The notes under the pieces: generated by a model
The model's database searches: none
What the model saw: only the letters and a program-made list of their open reading frames with translations
What the model was told of the DNA's origin: nothing
Made by a program: the position numbers and the translations under genes
In this document: piece after piece, positions 26,116-35,744 of the stretch
Layout of the letters: each line of letters begins with the position of its first letter
Numbering within the stretch: position 1 is the first letter of the stretch
Origin: Poseidonibacter parvus
Lineage (GTDB): Bacteria; Campylobacterota; Campylobacteria; Campylobacterales; Arcobacteraceae
DNA: 64,000 nt
Direction of reading: 5' to 3'
Assembly (NCBI RefSeq): GCF_001956695.1
Contig: NZ_CP019070.1
Span: forward strand, 1,054,001-1,118,000

Positions 26116-27082
26116 AAAAAGTTTAATTAGTCTTGTTGCTTCTGTTGCAGTAGCTTCAAGTTTATTTGGGGCAAAAGTAACTGCTGTTAAAACAGCAATT
26201 GCAGAAGAAGGTTTCCAAATGCAAGTTGTTGTGGAAGTTTTAAAAAAAATGGGACATACAGTTGAAGTTACAAATGATGTAGATTATGCAATTGCTTTTC
26301 AAACTATTGCAAACAATGCACAAAGTGATGATGTTTATTTTATGGCAGCTCATTGGGATCCATTACAAAATACAATGGTAGAAGGTGCAGGTGGAGAAGC
26401 TAAACTTACTAAATTCTCTGACTTTGTAGCTAATTGTGCTCAAGGTTATTTAATTGACAAAAAAACTGCTGATAAATATAATATTAAATATGTTAATGAT
26501 TTAAATAAACCAGAAATTGCAAAACTATTTGATTCAAATGGAAATGGTAAAGCTGATTTAACAGGTTGTTCTGGTGGTTGGGGATGTTCTAAAGTAATTG
26601 AACATCAATTAGATGCTTATGGTTTAAGAGATAATATTGACCATAACCAAGGTTCTTACTCAGCACTTATTGCTGATACAATTGCAAGATATAAAACAGG
26701 TAAGCCAATATTCTATTATACGTGGACTCCTTATTGGGTAAGTGGTCAATTAGTACCTGGTAAAGATGTTACATTTTTACAAGTAACTAAATCAGCTAAT
26801 CCTGATGGATACTCTACAAAACTTCCAAATGGTACAGATTATGGATTTGCTGTTAATAATCAAAAAATTGTTGCTAATAAAAGTGTACTTACAAAGCACA
26901 AAGATATAGCAAAATTATTTGATATTATAAAGCTTAGTGTAAATGATGTAAGTGGTGAAAATATGTTAATGGCAAATGGTCAGAATAAACATACAGATGT
27001 TCAAAGACACGCACAAACATGGTTAGAAAATAATAAAGCTACAGTTGATGCATGGATTAAAGAAGCAAAAGCTGCTAAATAA
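26105..27082 (+). CDS. proX: Betaine-type substrate-binding protein ProX
   Basis: A 325-aa periplasmic binding protein with a cleavable signal ([23 protein letters not shown]). Aromatic-cage residues known for ProX are recognisable: AHWDP, GGWGCS and YYTWTPYW. Two Cys in the GCSGGWGC segment could form a disulfide. AAGGAG precedes the ATG. It is the third gene of proVWX and probably delivers glycine betaine or proline betaine to ProW. Confidence 0.95.
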   Translation: MLNKKSLISLVASVAVASSLFGAKVTAVKTAIAEEGFQMQVVVEVLKKMGHTVEVTNDVDYAIAFQTIANNAQSDDVYFMAAHWDPLQNTMVEGAGGEAKLTKFSDFVANCAQGYLIDKKTADKYNIKYVNDLNKPEIAKLFDSNGNGKADLTGCSGGWGCSKVIEHQLDAYGLRDNIDHNQGSYSALIADTIARYKTGKPIFYYTWTPYWVSGQLVPGKDVTFLQVTKSANPDGYSTKLPNGTDYGFAVNNQKIVANKSVLTKHKDIAKLFDIIKLSVNDVSGENMLMANGQNKHTDVQRHAQTWLENNKATVDAWIKEAKAAK

Positions 27083-27180
27083 TTCTTCTAAAATATAATT
27101 TTAAAACTAATTAAACAACAATTATAATTATACTAGTTATAATTGGAGTTTATTGGTTTTAAATTACTTTAGGAGAGAAA

Positions 27181-28158
27181 ATGATTACTAAAAAAATATT
27201 ACTAGGTGGATTACTTTCACTAGTTCTTACTTCAAATTTATTCGCTGCAAAAGTTACAGCTTTAAAAACTGTACTTGCTGAAGAATCTTTTCAATTACAA
27301 CTTATTGTTGAAATGCTTAAAAAAATGGGACATAACGTAGAAATTTCTAGTGATTTAGAGTATGCAATTACTTTCCAAACAATTGCTGATAATGCAAAAA
27401 GTGATGATGTTTATTTTATGGCCGCTCATTGGGATCCAATTCAAACAAATATGATTAAAGGTGTAGGTGGTACTGAAAAACTTGCAATATTTTCTGAATA
27501 TATATCTAATTGTGCATCAGGTTATGTAATTGATAAGAAAACTGCTGATAAATATAATATTAAATATATCAGTGATTTAAAAGATCCTAAAATTGCTAAA
27601 CTATTTGATTCAAGTGGTAATGGTAAAGCTGATTTAACTGGTGCTAGTTTAGGATGGGAAGTTGCAGATACAATCAACCATCAATTAGATGCTTTTAAAT
27701 TAAGAGATACAATAGACCATAATCAAGGTGCATATTCAGCAATGATTTCTGATACTATGGCTAGATATAAAACTGGTAAACCTATTTTATTTTGGACATG
27801 GACTCCTTATTGGGTAACAGGAAAATTAGTTCCTGGAAAAGACATTACATTTTTACAAGTAACACAGTCTGAGCATCCAAAAGGTATCGATACTCAAATT
27901 TCTAATGGAGCAAATTATGGATTTGCTATTAATTCTCAAAAAATAGTTGCAAATTCAAGTGTTTTAACAAAACACCAAGATATTGCAAAATTATTTGATA
28001 TTGTTAAATTAAGTGTTAATGATGTAAGTGGTCAAAATATGCTTATGAGAAATGGACAAAAAGAGCCTAAAGATATTAAAAGACATGTTCAAAAATGGAT
28101 TCAAGCTAATGAAACAAAAGTAAATTCTTGGATTAAAGAAGCACAAGCTGCAAAATAG
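27181..28158 (+). CDS. Second ProX-like binding protein
   Basis: A tandem paralog of the preceding proX with the same length, signal peptide and aromatic AHWDP, GW and WTWTPYW segments. It lacks both Cys of the first copy (GASLGWEVA in place of GCSGGWGCS), and YYTW becomes FWTW. A 98-bp gap with its own AGGAG separates the two. The changes near the cage suggest another quaternary amine substrate, possibly carnitine or gamma-butyrobetaine given the next genes; that is inference. Confidence 0.9.
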   Translation: MITKKILLGGLLSLVLTSNLFAAKVTALKTVLAEESFQLQLIVEMLKKMGHNVEISSDLEYAITFQTIADNAKSDDVYFMAAHWDPIQTNMIKGVGGTEKLAIFSEYISNCASGYVIDKKTADKYNIKYISDLKDPKIAKLFDSSGNGKADLTGASLGWEVADTINHQLDAFKLRDTIDHNQGAYSAMISDTMARYKTGKPILFWTWTPYWVTGKLVPGKDITFLQVTQSEHPKGIDTQISNGANYGFAINSQKIVANSSVLTKHQDIAKLFDIVKLSVNDVSGQNMLMRNGQKEPKDIKRHVQKWIQANETKVNSWIKEAQAAK

Positions 28159-28167
28159 TTTAAATTT

Positions 28168-28191
28168 AAATAAGGGTTTTAACCCTTATTT
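28168..28191. terminator. Terminator hairpin after the second proX
   Basis: Arms AAATAAGGGTT and AACCCTTATTT form an 11-bp perfect stem with a 2-base loop. It serves convergent genes; the acyltransferase stop at 28179 lies inside it. Confidence 0.85.
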
Positions 28192-29957
28192 TCAGCAAAC
28201 TTGGCTAAATCATTTATAGCTTTTACAATAGCATCACTAAATGATTTTATATTATCCCCATTTACACTTTTTCTACTAATTAAATTCATATCAATTCTAT
28301 CATCAATCAAGTTATACCAAAAACCAAAACCATCAGGAACAACAGGACCAAAACCACCAAGGTCAAAATATTTTGATTCTATTCTACTTGTTGAGATATA
28401 ACTGTATGTAAGTTTATTATATCCAACATCGTTAAAAAACTCTGGCATTTCTTTTAAACCTAACTCTTCACCAAAAAGTGTATACATATTTTTCATAGCA
28501 AAAAAGTATCTCTCAACTCCATTTGAGCGTAAACAATCTTTTATTCTTCTTGATTGTTTTTTACAAGCATCAGACATTAAATCTTTAAGTGTACTCTTAT
28601 TTGAATCCTCATTATCAAATGCTTTTACAAATTCTAAAAGTTCCATAGATATAGGACGAGAACACTCTGTTCTACCATTTAAATAAATTCTAGTAGTAAC
28701 AGCTTCATAGGTACTTTTTAATGTTCCAAACTTTCTATATTGTGCAAGTTGAAGTGCTAATTGTAAAAATGCATCGGGACTATAACCCATTTCTTTAATT
28801 TCATTACTTCCAAAATCTTTGAAATATAAAATCTCTTGATGAAGGTCCTTAGTTTTTTTAATATGTTTAGCTCTTAAATCATCTAATTGTTTTTTTAATT
28901 CTATAGATATTTCCCAATCAAGTTTTTTTACTTCTATGATTTCTTTGCTGTTATTTTCAATATGACTAGCCATAATCGAAGTATTTGTGATGTCTTCATA
29001 AACCATATTAATAACATTTATCCAAGAACCAGCATCAGAGCCTGTATGCTCTAAATTAAATCCAAAATCACCATTTTGATTAAAGATTAGTTGTAGGTTT
29101 TTGTCAAAATATCTATTATTTTCATTTGAAGCAATTAAACTCATTGCAAACTCATATAAACTTTTAGAGTTTTCATCCATACAAACAATAAATAAAGCAT
29201 CTTTTAGTGTTTCGAAATTCTCACTATTTTCTTCAATTTCTACAATTTGTTCTAATAATACAGCTGCTTCATCTCTATATGCAGTAGTTATAATTCCTAC
29301 ACTTGTATCATTCTCTTTTATTTGCGATGTTAAAAGATTTTCTAATGTATTAGTGATTATTTTAGATGAATATCTTTTTGCATTTTCATCATTTAAAGCT
29401 AGTTTAAACATATGGTTTTTATACATCACAATTATATGAGAGTTTTTTGTTTTTTCTTTTACAATATACTCATCACGATTTTGTTTTGGAATTTTTGTTG
29501 CTTTAAACATCTCTTTATAAGCTGACATACATAAAGGTGTATTTTTTATTTTCTCAGGTTCAAAAGACTCATCTAAAATACTCTCATATATATCCATAAG
29601 TTTACTTATAATAACACCTGCAATCTGACAACTTGAATACTTAAGTTTAAGTTCATCTGTTATTAATTTGACAAAATAATTTACATCAATAGCAACAGGT
29701 TCTCTAATGTCTAAATACATATTTTTCCAAAGTGGTGCTAACCAATTACCTTCATTTTTTTTTGACCATTCTTCTAGTTTTTTTTCAAGAATAAGTCCTT
29801 CATTACTTGAAAAAGTTTCTAAATTAGCTTTTGTAGTTTGGAATTGTTCTTTAGAAATTAAAGGTTCAACCCAATCTAAAAAATTTTCACTAGCATCATT
29901 TAGATTTGAGAGTGGAAGAGTTTTTAATTGTTCTTGAAGTTCAAAAGTTTTTGACAT
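28179..29957 (-). CDS. Carnitine/choline O-acyltransferase family protein, 592 aa
   Basis: Transfers acyl groups between CoA and carnitine or choline. Family motifs in order: FNLEHTGSDAGSW (about residue 305; catalytic His in EH), LNGRTECSRPIS (about 420), SYISTSRIESKYFDLGG (about 540) and FGPVVPDGFGFWYN (about 555). Length is typical. No signal peptide is present. AAGGA precedes the ATG. It is divergent from a gamma-butyrobetaine hydroxylase-like gene, which supports carnitine over choline. This enzyme is unusual in bacteria of this group. Confidence 0.85.
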   Translation of the reverse strand: MSKTFELQEQLKTLPLSNLNDASENFLDWVEPLISKEQFQTTKANLETFSSNEGLILEKKLEEWSKKNEGNWLAPLWKNMYLDIREPVAIDVNYFVKLITDELKLKYSSCQIAGVIISKLMDIYESILDESFEPEKIKNTPLCMSAYKEMFKATKIPKQNRDEYIVKEKTKNSHIIVMYKNHMFKLALNDENAKRYSSKIITNTLENLLTSQIKENDTSVGIITTAYRDEAAVLLEQIVEIEENSENFETLKDALFIVCMDENSKSLYEFAMSLIASNENNRYFDKNLQLIFNQNGDFGFNLEHTGSDAGSWINVINMVYEDITNTSIMASHIENNSKEIIEVKKLDWEISIELKKQLDDLRAKHIKKTKDLHQEILYFKDFGSNEIKEMGYSPDAFLQLALQLAQYRKFGTLKSTYEAVTTRIYLNGRTECSRPISMELLEFVKAFDNEDSNKSTLKDLMSDACKKQSRRIKDCLRSNGVERYFFAMKNMYTLFGEELGLKEMPEFFNDVGYNKLTYSYISTSRIESKYFDLGGFGPVVPDGFGFWYNLIDDRIDMNLISRKSVNGDNIKSFSDAIVKAINDLAKFAENKG

Positions 29958-30057
29958 TATTTTCCTTATTAACTATGATTATAATTTCTTTGATTATATC
30001 AAAAATTATTATAATAAGATATAATAAATAAGTAATAATCAGCATTTGGAGTTAAAT

Positions 30058-31242
30058 GTGATAGAAAATAAAAATGATGAATATATAAACGGATATACTG
30101 TTTATAAAACGCAAGTTAATCCTAAAAGTGTGAGTTTAAATGATAGAATAATAAGAGTAGGTTGGGATAATGGTGAGCAAAGTGATTATCATTTTTTATG
30201 GCTTAGAGACAATTGCCATTGTGACGAATGCGTAACTTCTCTTAGTAAAGAACAAGTATTTGAAATTTGTGATGTTCCTTTTGATATTAAACCTTTAAGT
30301 GTTGAATTGTCAAAAGATAATATGATTAATATTATCTGGGATTATAAGTCCCATAAAAGTAGTTATCATCCAGCTTGGTTAAAGCAACACTGTTATAGTC
30401 AAGAAGCAAGGGAAAAACGAAATTTAAAATATAAAATTTGGGATAAAAAATTAATAGAAAAATCACTGCCTTTATATGAATATCAAGATGTAATGAATAA
30501 AGATGAGATTTTATTAAGTTGGTTATATGATCTACGTGATTATGGAATTAGCAAAATTGTAAACGTTAAAAATAAACTAAATGAAGTACAAAAAGTTGCA
30601 CAAAGAATTTCTTTTATACGTGAAACAAATTTTGGTATAGTTTTTGATGTAATCTCTAAAAAAAGTGCTAATTCAGCAGCCTATACAAACCTAAAACTTC
30701 CTTTACATACAGATTTACCCACACGAGAATTACAACCAGGATTGCAGTTTCTTCATTGTTTAGTAAACGATGCTAGTGGTGGTGAATCTATTTTAGTTGA
30801 TGGTTTCAAAATTGCTGAGTATATGCGTGAAAAACACAAAGATGAATATAAAGCTTTAAGTACTTTACCTATGTCTTTTTACAACAAAGATAAAAATAGT
30901 GATTATAGATTTGTAAGTCCTATGATTATAAGTAATGATAAAGATGAAATAGTAGAAATAAGAATGGCTAATTTTTTACGTGGACCTATTGATATTGATG
31001 GCAAAGATATGGAGTCTTTCTATAATGCTTATAGACTATTTATTCTATTGACAAGAGATGAAAAATTTCAATTTTATCATAGACTTAATCAAGGTGATTT
31101 AATTGTTTTTGATAATCGTAGAATATTACATGCCCGTAATTCTTTTGATTTAAAAGAAGGTGAAAGACATTTACAAGGCTGTTATGTTGATAAAGATGAA
31201 TTATTATCAAAAATTAGAATTTTAGAAAGAGAGATTATATGA
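30058..31242 (+). CDS. Gamma-butyrobetaine hydroxylase-like Fe(II)/2-oxoglutarate dioxygenase
   Basis: The N-terminal DUF971-type zinc-binding domain (about 25-110; FLWLRDNCHCDECV) is followed by a TauD-type dioxygenase domain. Iron ligands fit LHTDLP (HxD, about residue 219) and the late His in ILHARNSF (about 360), with the 2-oxoglutarate-binding Arg near RHLQG. This two-domain plan is that of gamma-butyrobetaine hydroxylase, which makes L-carnitine, or trimethyllysine hydroxylase. GTG at 30058 follows GGAG; a TTG at 30046 is less likely. The end overlaps the next gene by 4 bp. Confidence 0.8.
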   Translation: MIENKNDEYINGYTVYKTQVNPKSVSLNDRIIRVGWDNGEQSDYHFLWLRDNCHCDECVTSLSKEQVFEICDVPFDIKPLSVELSKDNMINIIWDYKSHKSSYHPAWLKQHCYSQEAREKRNLKYKIWDKKLIEKSLPLYEYQDVMNKDEILLSWLYDLRDYGISKIVNVKNKLNEVQKVAQRISFIRETNFGIVFDVISKKSANSAAYTNLKLPLHTDLPTRELQPGLQFLHCLVNDASGGESILVDGFKIAEYMREKHKDEYKALSTLPMSFYNKDKNSDYRFVSPMIISNDKDEIVEIRMANFLRGPIDIDGKDMESFYNAYRLFILLTRDEKFQFYHRLNQGDLIVFDNRRILHARNSFDLKEGERHLQGCYVDKDELLSKIRILEREII

Positions 31243-32288
31243 ATAAAATACCAAAAACAATGAAGGCAATGCTCATGATTGGCAATGGCGATTATGATAA
31301 ATTAGAATATGTTACAAATTATGAAACACCAATTCCAAAAGAAAATGAAGTCTTAATTCAAGTAAAAGCAGCAGGTGTTAATAATACAGATATAAATACA
31401 AGAATTGGCTGGTATTCTAAAAATGACAATAATCCTGAAGATGCTTCTTGGGGAGGTGAGAGTTTAAACTTTCCTCGAATTCAAGGTGCAGATGTTTGTG
31501 GATATATAGTAGCAGTTGGTAAAAATATTGATGAAAAAAGAATAGGGCAAAGAGTATTAATTGAGCCATCATTACAAAAAATAAATGGTGAACAGTTAGA
31601 AAATCCTTGGTATTTTGGAAGTGAGTGTGATGGTGGATTTGCCCAATTTACTGTTATTTCAAATGAACATGCACATGAGATAAAGAGTGATTATACTGAT
31701 ATTGAATTAGCATCTTTCCCTTGTTCTTATTCAACTTCTGAAAACTTATTAACAAGAGCACACGTAAATGAAAATGATATTGTATTAGTTTCAGGAGCTT
31801 CAGGAGGAGTTGGAAGTGCAACAGTACAACTAGCATGCGCAAGAGGTGCAAAAGTAATTGCAATTACATCACCTTCAAAGTTTGAAGAGATATTAGCTTT
31901 AGGTGCAAGTAAAGTGATTTCAAGAGATGATAATTTAGTTGAAGTTCTTGGAGAAAACTCTGTAACAGTTGTAATTGATTTAGTTGCAGGAAAAAAGTGG
32001 AATGAGTTTTTAGATGTGTTAAAACCTCATGGTAGATATGCAGTATCTGGTGCAATTGCAGGTCCAATTGTAGAACTTGATTTAAGAACACTTTACTTAA
32101 AAGATTTATCATTTTTTGGATGTACAATTTTAGAAAAAGAAGTTTTCCCAAATCTTATAAAAAGAATTGAAAAAAAAGAGATAAAACCTTTAGTTGCTAA
32201 AACTTTTGAATTAGAAAATATTGTTGTTGCGCAAAAAGAGTTTTTAACTAAGAAACATATTGGTAAAATAGTATTAGAAGTTAAATAA
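31239..32288 (+). CDS. MDR-family NAD(P)H-dependent oxidoreductase, 349 aa
   Basis: A medium-chain dehydrogenase/reductase: GroES-like domain, then Rossmann motif SGASGGVGSATVQLA (about residues 183-197). The structural and catalytic zinc ligands of alcohol dehydrogenases are not evident, so a quinone- or enoyl-reductase type activity is likely. ATGA overlap with the dioxygenase gene implies co-translation, and so a step in the same carnitine-related pathway. The substrate is unknown. Confidence 0.85.
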   Translation: MNKIPKTMKAMLMIGNGDYDKLEYVTNYETPIPKENEVLIQVKAAGVNNTDINTRIGWYSKNDNNPEDASWGGESLNFPRIQGADVCGYIVAVGKNIDEKRIGQRVLIEPSLQKINGEQLENPWYFGSECDGGFAQFTVISNEHAHEIKSDYTDIELASFPCSYSTSENLLTRAHVNENDIVLVSGASGGVGSATVQLACARGAKVIAITSPSKFEEILALGASKVISRDDNLVEVLGENSVTVVIDLVAGKKWNEFLDVLKPHGRYAVSGAIAGPIVELDLRTLYLKDLSFFGCTILEKEVFPNLIKRIEKKEIKPLVAKTFELENIVVAQKEFLTKKHIGKIVLEVK

Positions 32289-32299
32289 AAGGAATAAAA

Positions 32300-32638
32300 T
32301 TGGCTTTATTAGATAACAATAAAGATGTACTGCCATTAAGTAGTATTGCTGAATTACTGACAGCAAAAGCACGAACATTAAAAATGTATGAGGAAAAAGG
32401 TTTATTTCCTAAGAAGAAAGAATTAAAGAAGCTTTATTCTATAAACGATGTTCAAATTATATCATTTGTTCATTATCTTGCAAGTGTTAAAAAAATAAAT
32501 GCAAATGGTATTAAGTATATTATTGAAATGTTAGAAAATAATATGGATGAAAAAAACAAAGCAGATTTCCTAGAAATTGTTGAAAAAAAACTAGAAAAAC
32601 TTTCTGCAAAAGAGATTGTAGACGTAGAGTCTATGTAA
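32300..32638 (+). CDS. MerR-family transcriptional regulator, 112 aa
   Basis: N-terminal winged HTH of MerR type (about 10-75: SIAELLTAKARTLKMYEEKGLFPKK, then YSINDVQIISFVHYLASVK) and a short C-terminal helix. No metal-binding Cys are present. TTG start after AAAAGGA. It is the last gene of the dioxygenase-MDR operon and likely controls it and the divergent acyltransferase. Confidence 0.85.
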   Translation: MALLDNNKDVLPLSSIAELLTAKARTLKMYEEKGLFPKKKELKKLYSINDVQIISFVHYLASVKKINANGIKYIIEMLENNMDEKNKADFLEIVEKKLEKLSAKEIVDVESM

Positions 32639-32652
32639 TATTATATAAAATG

Positions 32653-32676
32653 AAAGATAAATTAATATTTATCTTT
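32653..32676. terminator. Terminator hairpin between merR and DoxX-like gene
   Basis: AAAGATAAAT and ATTTATCTTT form a perfect 10-bp stem with loop TAAT, placed between convergent genes. The DoxX-like stop at 32662 lies in it. Confidence 0.75.
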
Positions 32677-33036
32677 TAATTTATATGAAATATCTAGAAT
32701 AATTAAAAACACTAAAGGCGTTAATATTTTAGTAAAACTATCTCCTATACTAAAATGTGAAAAAGACGCAAATATAAAATCAAATGCAAATCCACTATAA
32801 GCTACAAGCTTAATTGATTCAAACTTTCTAGGTAATACTAAGGCTATAGCTCCTAATATTTTAAAAATTCCTAATAGTGTAAAGAAATACAAAGGGTATC
32901 CCAATTCTTGTGATGCAGAAATTACACCCTGTGTTTGTAAAATATCCACAACACCACTAAATAAACCAACTAAGATAACTATGATTCCTGTTGTTAGTAA
33001 ATATAAATTTTTTATATTAAATATTTTTGATTTCAT
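32662..33036 (-). CDS. DoxX-like family membrane protein, 124 aa
   Basis: Four transmembrane helices in the DoxX-like arrangement, with a conserved-looking FFTLLGIFKILGAIALVLPR segment (about 50-70) and FDFIFASFSHFSIGDS (about 83-98). The function of the family is poorly known; some members associate with redox proteins. It is monocistronic and divergent from htpG. Confidence 0.75.
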   Translation of the reverse strand: MKSKIFNIKNLYLLTTGIIVILVGLFSGVVDILQTQGVISASQELGYPLYFFTLLGIFKILGAIALVLPRKFESIKLVAYSGFAFDFIFASFSHFSIGDSFTKILTPLVFLIILDISYKLKDKY

Positions 33037-33115
33037 TTTTTAACCTTTTCTCAACCTTTATTTTTATAAAAAAAGTATATTATTTTTTTGTTTAGTAAGT
33101 ATTTATTAATTTAAA

Positions 33116-33142
33116 TTAGCACTTTTGGGCTCATAGTGCTAA
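33116..33142. promoter_or_regulatory. CIRCE element (HrcA operator) upstream of htpG
   Basis: Nine-base arms TTAGCACTT and TAGTGCTAA flank exactly 9 bases. The CIRCE consensus is TTAGCACTC-N9-GAGTGCTAA, so each arm differs at only its inner base. A GATAAAAT -10-like box follows near 33180. HrcA repression of htpG is therefore likely; hrcA itself is not in the window. Confidence 0.85.
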
Positions 33143-33222
33143 TTTGTCTTTAAACTTTAGCTTTCTTTTATAAAGTTTTGATAAAATTACATCTATTATA
33201 TTAAAAAATACAGGAGATTTTT

Positions 33223-35130
33223 ATGGCAAAACATCAATTTCAAACAGAAGTAGGTCAACTTTTACAATTAATGACTCACTCATTATATTCAAACAAAGAA
33301 ATATTTATTAGAGAATTAGTATCAAATGCAAGTGATGCAATTGATAAATTAAATTACTTAAAATTAACAGATGAAACAATCAAAGCTGCATTACCACAAG
33401 ATTGGGCTGGTCAAGTAAACATTACTTTCGATGAAGAAGATAAATCATTAACAATTATTGATAATGGTATTGGTATGAATGAAGATGATTTAATCGCTTC
33501 AATTGGTACAATCGCAAAATCAGGAACAAAATCATTTGTAGAAGCAATGACAGGTGATGCTAAAAAAGATTCAAACTTAATTGGACAATTTGGTGTTGGT
33601 TTTTATTCAGTGTTTATGGTTGCATCACATGTTGATGTAATTTCTAAAAAAGCTGGTGAGGATACTGGTTATAAATGGTCAAGTGATGGTACAGGTGAAT
33701 TTGAATTAGCACCTTGTATTAAAGAATCATCAGGAACTGTTATTTATATTAAATTAAAAGATGAAGAAGCAGAAGAGTTCGCAAGTAAAGAAAGAATCAA
33801 AAATATTGTTGGAAAATATTCTAACCATATTGCATACCCAATTTTTCTATCTTACAAAGAAGAAGTTACTGAAACTTTAAGTGAAGAAGATGAAAAAGCT
33901 GGTAAAGAAGCAAAGAAAACTATTGAAGATAGAAATGAAAAAATTAATGAAGCGACAGCTTTATGGATGCAACCAAAGTCTAAGTTAAAAGATGAAGAAT
34001 ATAATGCATTCTATAAATCAATTTCTCATGACTCTACTGATCCAATGGCTACAATTCATACAAAGGCTGAAGGTGTAAATGAATATACAACTCTTTTCTA
34101 TATTCCAGCAGTTGCACCAATGGATATGTATAGAGCTGATTATGAACCAGGTGTTAAGCTTTATGTTAAAAGAGTATTTATTACAGATTCTGAAAAAGAA
34201 TTATTACCAACTTACCTTAGATTTGTAAAAGGTATTATAGATTCTGAAGATTTACCATTAAATGTTTCAAGAGAAATTTTACAAGAAAACAGAGTAATGG
34301 CAAATATCAAACAAGCTTCTGTTAAAAAAGTTTTAAATGAAATCAAAAAAATGTCAAAAGATGAAGAAAAATATGCTTTATTTATTGAACAATATAATAG
34401 AGCATTAAAAGAGGGTGCTTACCAAGACTTTACAAATAAAGAAGCATTATTAGAGCTTATTAGATTTAAGTCTTCAAAAGCAGAAAAAATGACTTCATTA
34501 AAAGCTTATAAAGAAGCTGCTGATAGTGAGCAAAAAGCTATTTACTACATCGTTGGTGAAAATGAAAATGTTCTAAGAAACTCTCCATTATTAGAAGCAT
34601 ATAAGAAAAATGATATCGAAGTTCTTATCTTAGATGATAAAGAAATTGATGAAATCATTACTCCTATGTATGGTGCTTACCAAGAATGGGAATTTAAAGA
34701 TATTACATCTGCTGAAGCTCCAAAAGTTGAACAAACGGAAGAAGAGAAAAAAGAAGTAGAAGAAAAATTTGAAGATATCACTAAAAAGATCAAAGAAATT
34801 TTAGGTGAAAGTGTATCTGATGTTAGAGTTACAAATAGATTAAGTGAGTCTCCATCTTGTGTAGTAAAAGACGCAGGTGATGCACAAATGGCTCAAATGG
34901 CACAAATGATGAAAGCAATGGGTCAAGCAATGCCAGATACTGCTCCAATTTTAGAAATTAACCCAGATCATGAAATCGTTACAAAATTAAATGGTTTAGC
35001 TGATGACTCATTAGTTTCTGATGTTTCATGGGTATTATTAGATCAAGCAAAATTATCTGAAGGTATGGAAATTACTGACGCAGTTGCATTTGCACAAAGA
35101 TTAAATAGAATTACTGCAAAAGCTTTATAA
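33223..35130 (+). CDS. htpG: Chaperone HtpG (Hsp90)
   Basis: A 635-aa ATP-dependent chaperone. GHKL ATPase motifs: ELVSNASDAIDKL (about residue 30), DNGIGM (about 82) and GQFGVGFYS (about 120). The middle domain holds VKGIIDSEDLPLNVSREILQ, with catalytic Arg. The C-terminal dimerisation domain contains an MAQMAQMMKAMGQAM stretch. GGAG precedes the ATG. It is monocistronic, preceded by CIRCE and followed by a strong hairpin. Confidence 0.98.
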   Translation: MAKHQFQTEVGQLLQLMTHSLYSNKEIFIRELVSNASDAIDKLNYLKLTDETIKAALPQDWAGQVNITFDEEDKSLTIIDNGIGMNEDDLIASIGTIAKSGTKSFVEAMTGDAKKDSNLIGQFGVGFYSVFMVASHVDVISKKAGEDTGYKWSSDGTGEFELAPCIKESSGTVIYIKLKDEEAEEFASKERIKNIVGKYSNHIAYPIFLSYKEEVTETLSEEDEKAGKEAKKTIEDRNEKINEATALWMQPKSKLKDEEYNAFYKSISHDSTDPMATIHTKAEGVNEYTTLFYIPAVAPMDMYRADYEPGVKLYVKRVFITDSEKELLPTYLRFVKGIIDSEDLPLNVSREILQENRVMANIKQASVKKVLNEIKKMSKDEEKYALFIEQYNRALKEGAYQDFTNKEALLELIRFKSSKAEKMTSLKAYKEAADSEQKAIYYIVGENENVLRNSPLLEAYKKNDIEVLILDDKEIDEIITPMYGAYQEWEFKDITSAEAPKVEQTEEEKKEVEEKFEDITKKIKEILGESVSDVRVTNRLSESPSCVVKDAGDAQMAQMAQMMKAMGQAMPDTAPILEINPDHEIVTKLNGLADDSLVSDVSWVLLDQAKLSEGMEITDAVAFAQRLNRITAKAL

Positions 35131-35139
35131 AAACCTTAT

Positions 35140-35172
35140 ATATTAGTAACGTAATATTTACGTTGCTAATAT
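35140..35172 (+). terminator. htpG terminator
   Basis: A 15-bp stem (ATATTAGTAACGTAA / TTACGTTGCTAATAT, one T-G wobble) with a 3-base loop, ten bases after the stop and followed by TTTCTTT. Confidence 0.85.
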
Positions 35173-35263
35173 TTCTTTCAAATATCTTTGATTCATATCA
35201 TTAGTTAAATAAAAATTTTTTGTTAAAATGATCTTTAGAATAAAATAAAAATGAAAGATTAAT

Positions 35264-35734
35264 ATGCAAAAAATTATACTTTTGGCATTAACAATTATAA
35301 TATTAAATGCTAATACAACAACACCTATAAAAAATAATTTGCCAAGAACAGTAGAGCCAAAAGCGCAAGCTAAAGCTGATGCACAACTTAGAATACAAAA
35401 TAAAAAAATTATAAAAATGGTTGTAGCTGAAATAGGGAAAAATCTTCCTCAAAAAATTGATAACTATACTACTTTTGTATCTATTACTGATGAAAATTTA
35501 ACTTTAGTTTCTACGTATGAAATTAATACAGGTGAAAAAAGTGATGAAAAAGTGAGAGTTGAAGATCAACCTAGAATGCAAGAATTTGTTGTCGAAGGAA
35601 TTTGTAGAAGTTCTAAGCGATTTTTACAAGCAGATATAAATATTACATATGTTTATAAAAACAAAACTACTAAAGTTGAACTTTTTAGGTTTGAAGTAGA
35701 AGCAAATAATTGTATAGATTTTTGGAAAGAGTAA
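35264..35734 (+). CDS. Hypothetical exported protein, 156 aa
   Basis: A short signal-like N-terminus (MQKIILLALTIIILNAN) is followed by a soluble beta-rich domain. Two Cys (GICRSS, NNCIDF) could form a disulfide in the periplasm. No family is recognised. It is a single gene, convergent with the next. Confidence 0.75.
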   Translation: MQKIILLALTIIILNANTTTPIKNNLPRTVEPKAQAKADAQLRIQNKKIIKMVVAEIGKNLPQKIDNYTTFVSITDENLTLVSTYEINTGEKSDEKVRVEDQPRMQEFVVEGICRSSKRFLQADINITYVYKNKTTKVELFRFEVEANNCIDFWKE

Positions 35735-35744
35735 GATTGATTTA

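Noticed and set aside
29979-30014. TTATAAT...ATTATAA as a MerR operator between acyltransferase and dioxygenase genes
   Set aside because: Symmetry is poor and expected by chance at this base composition.
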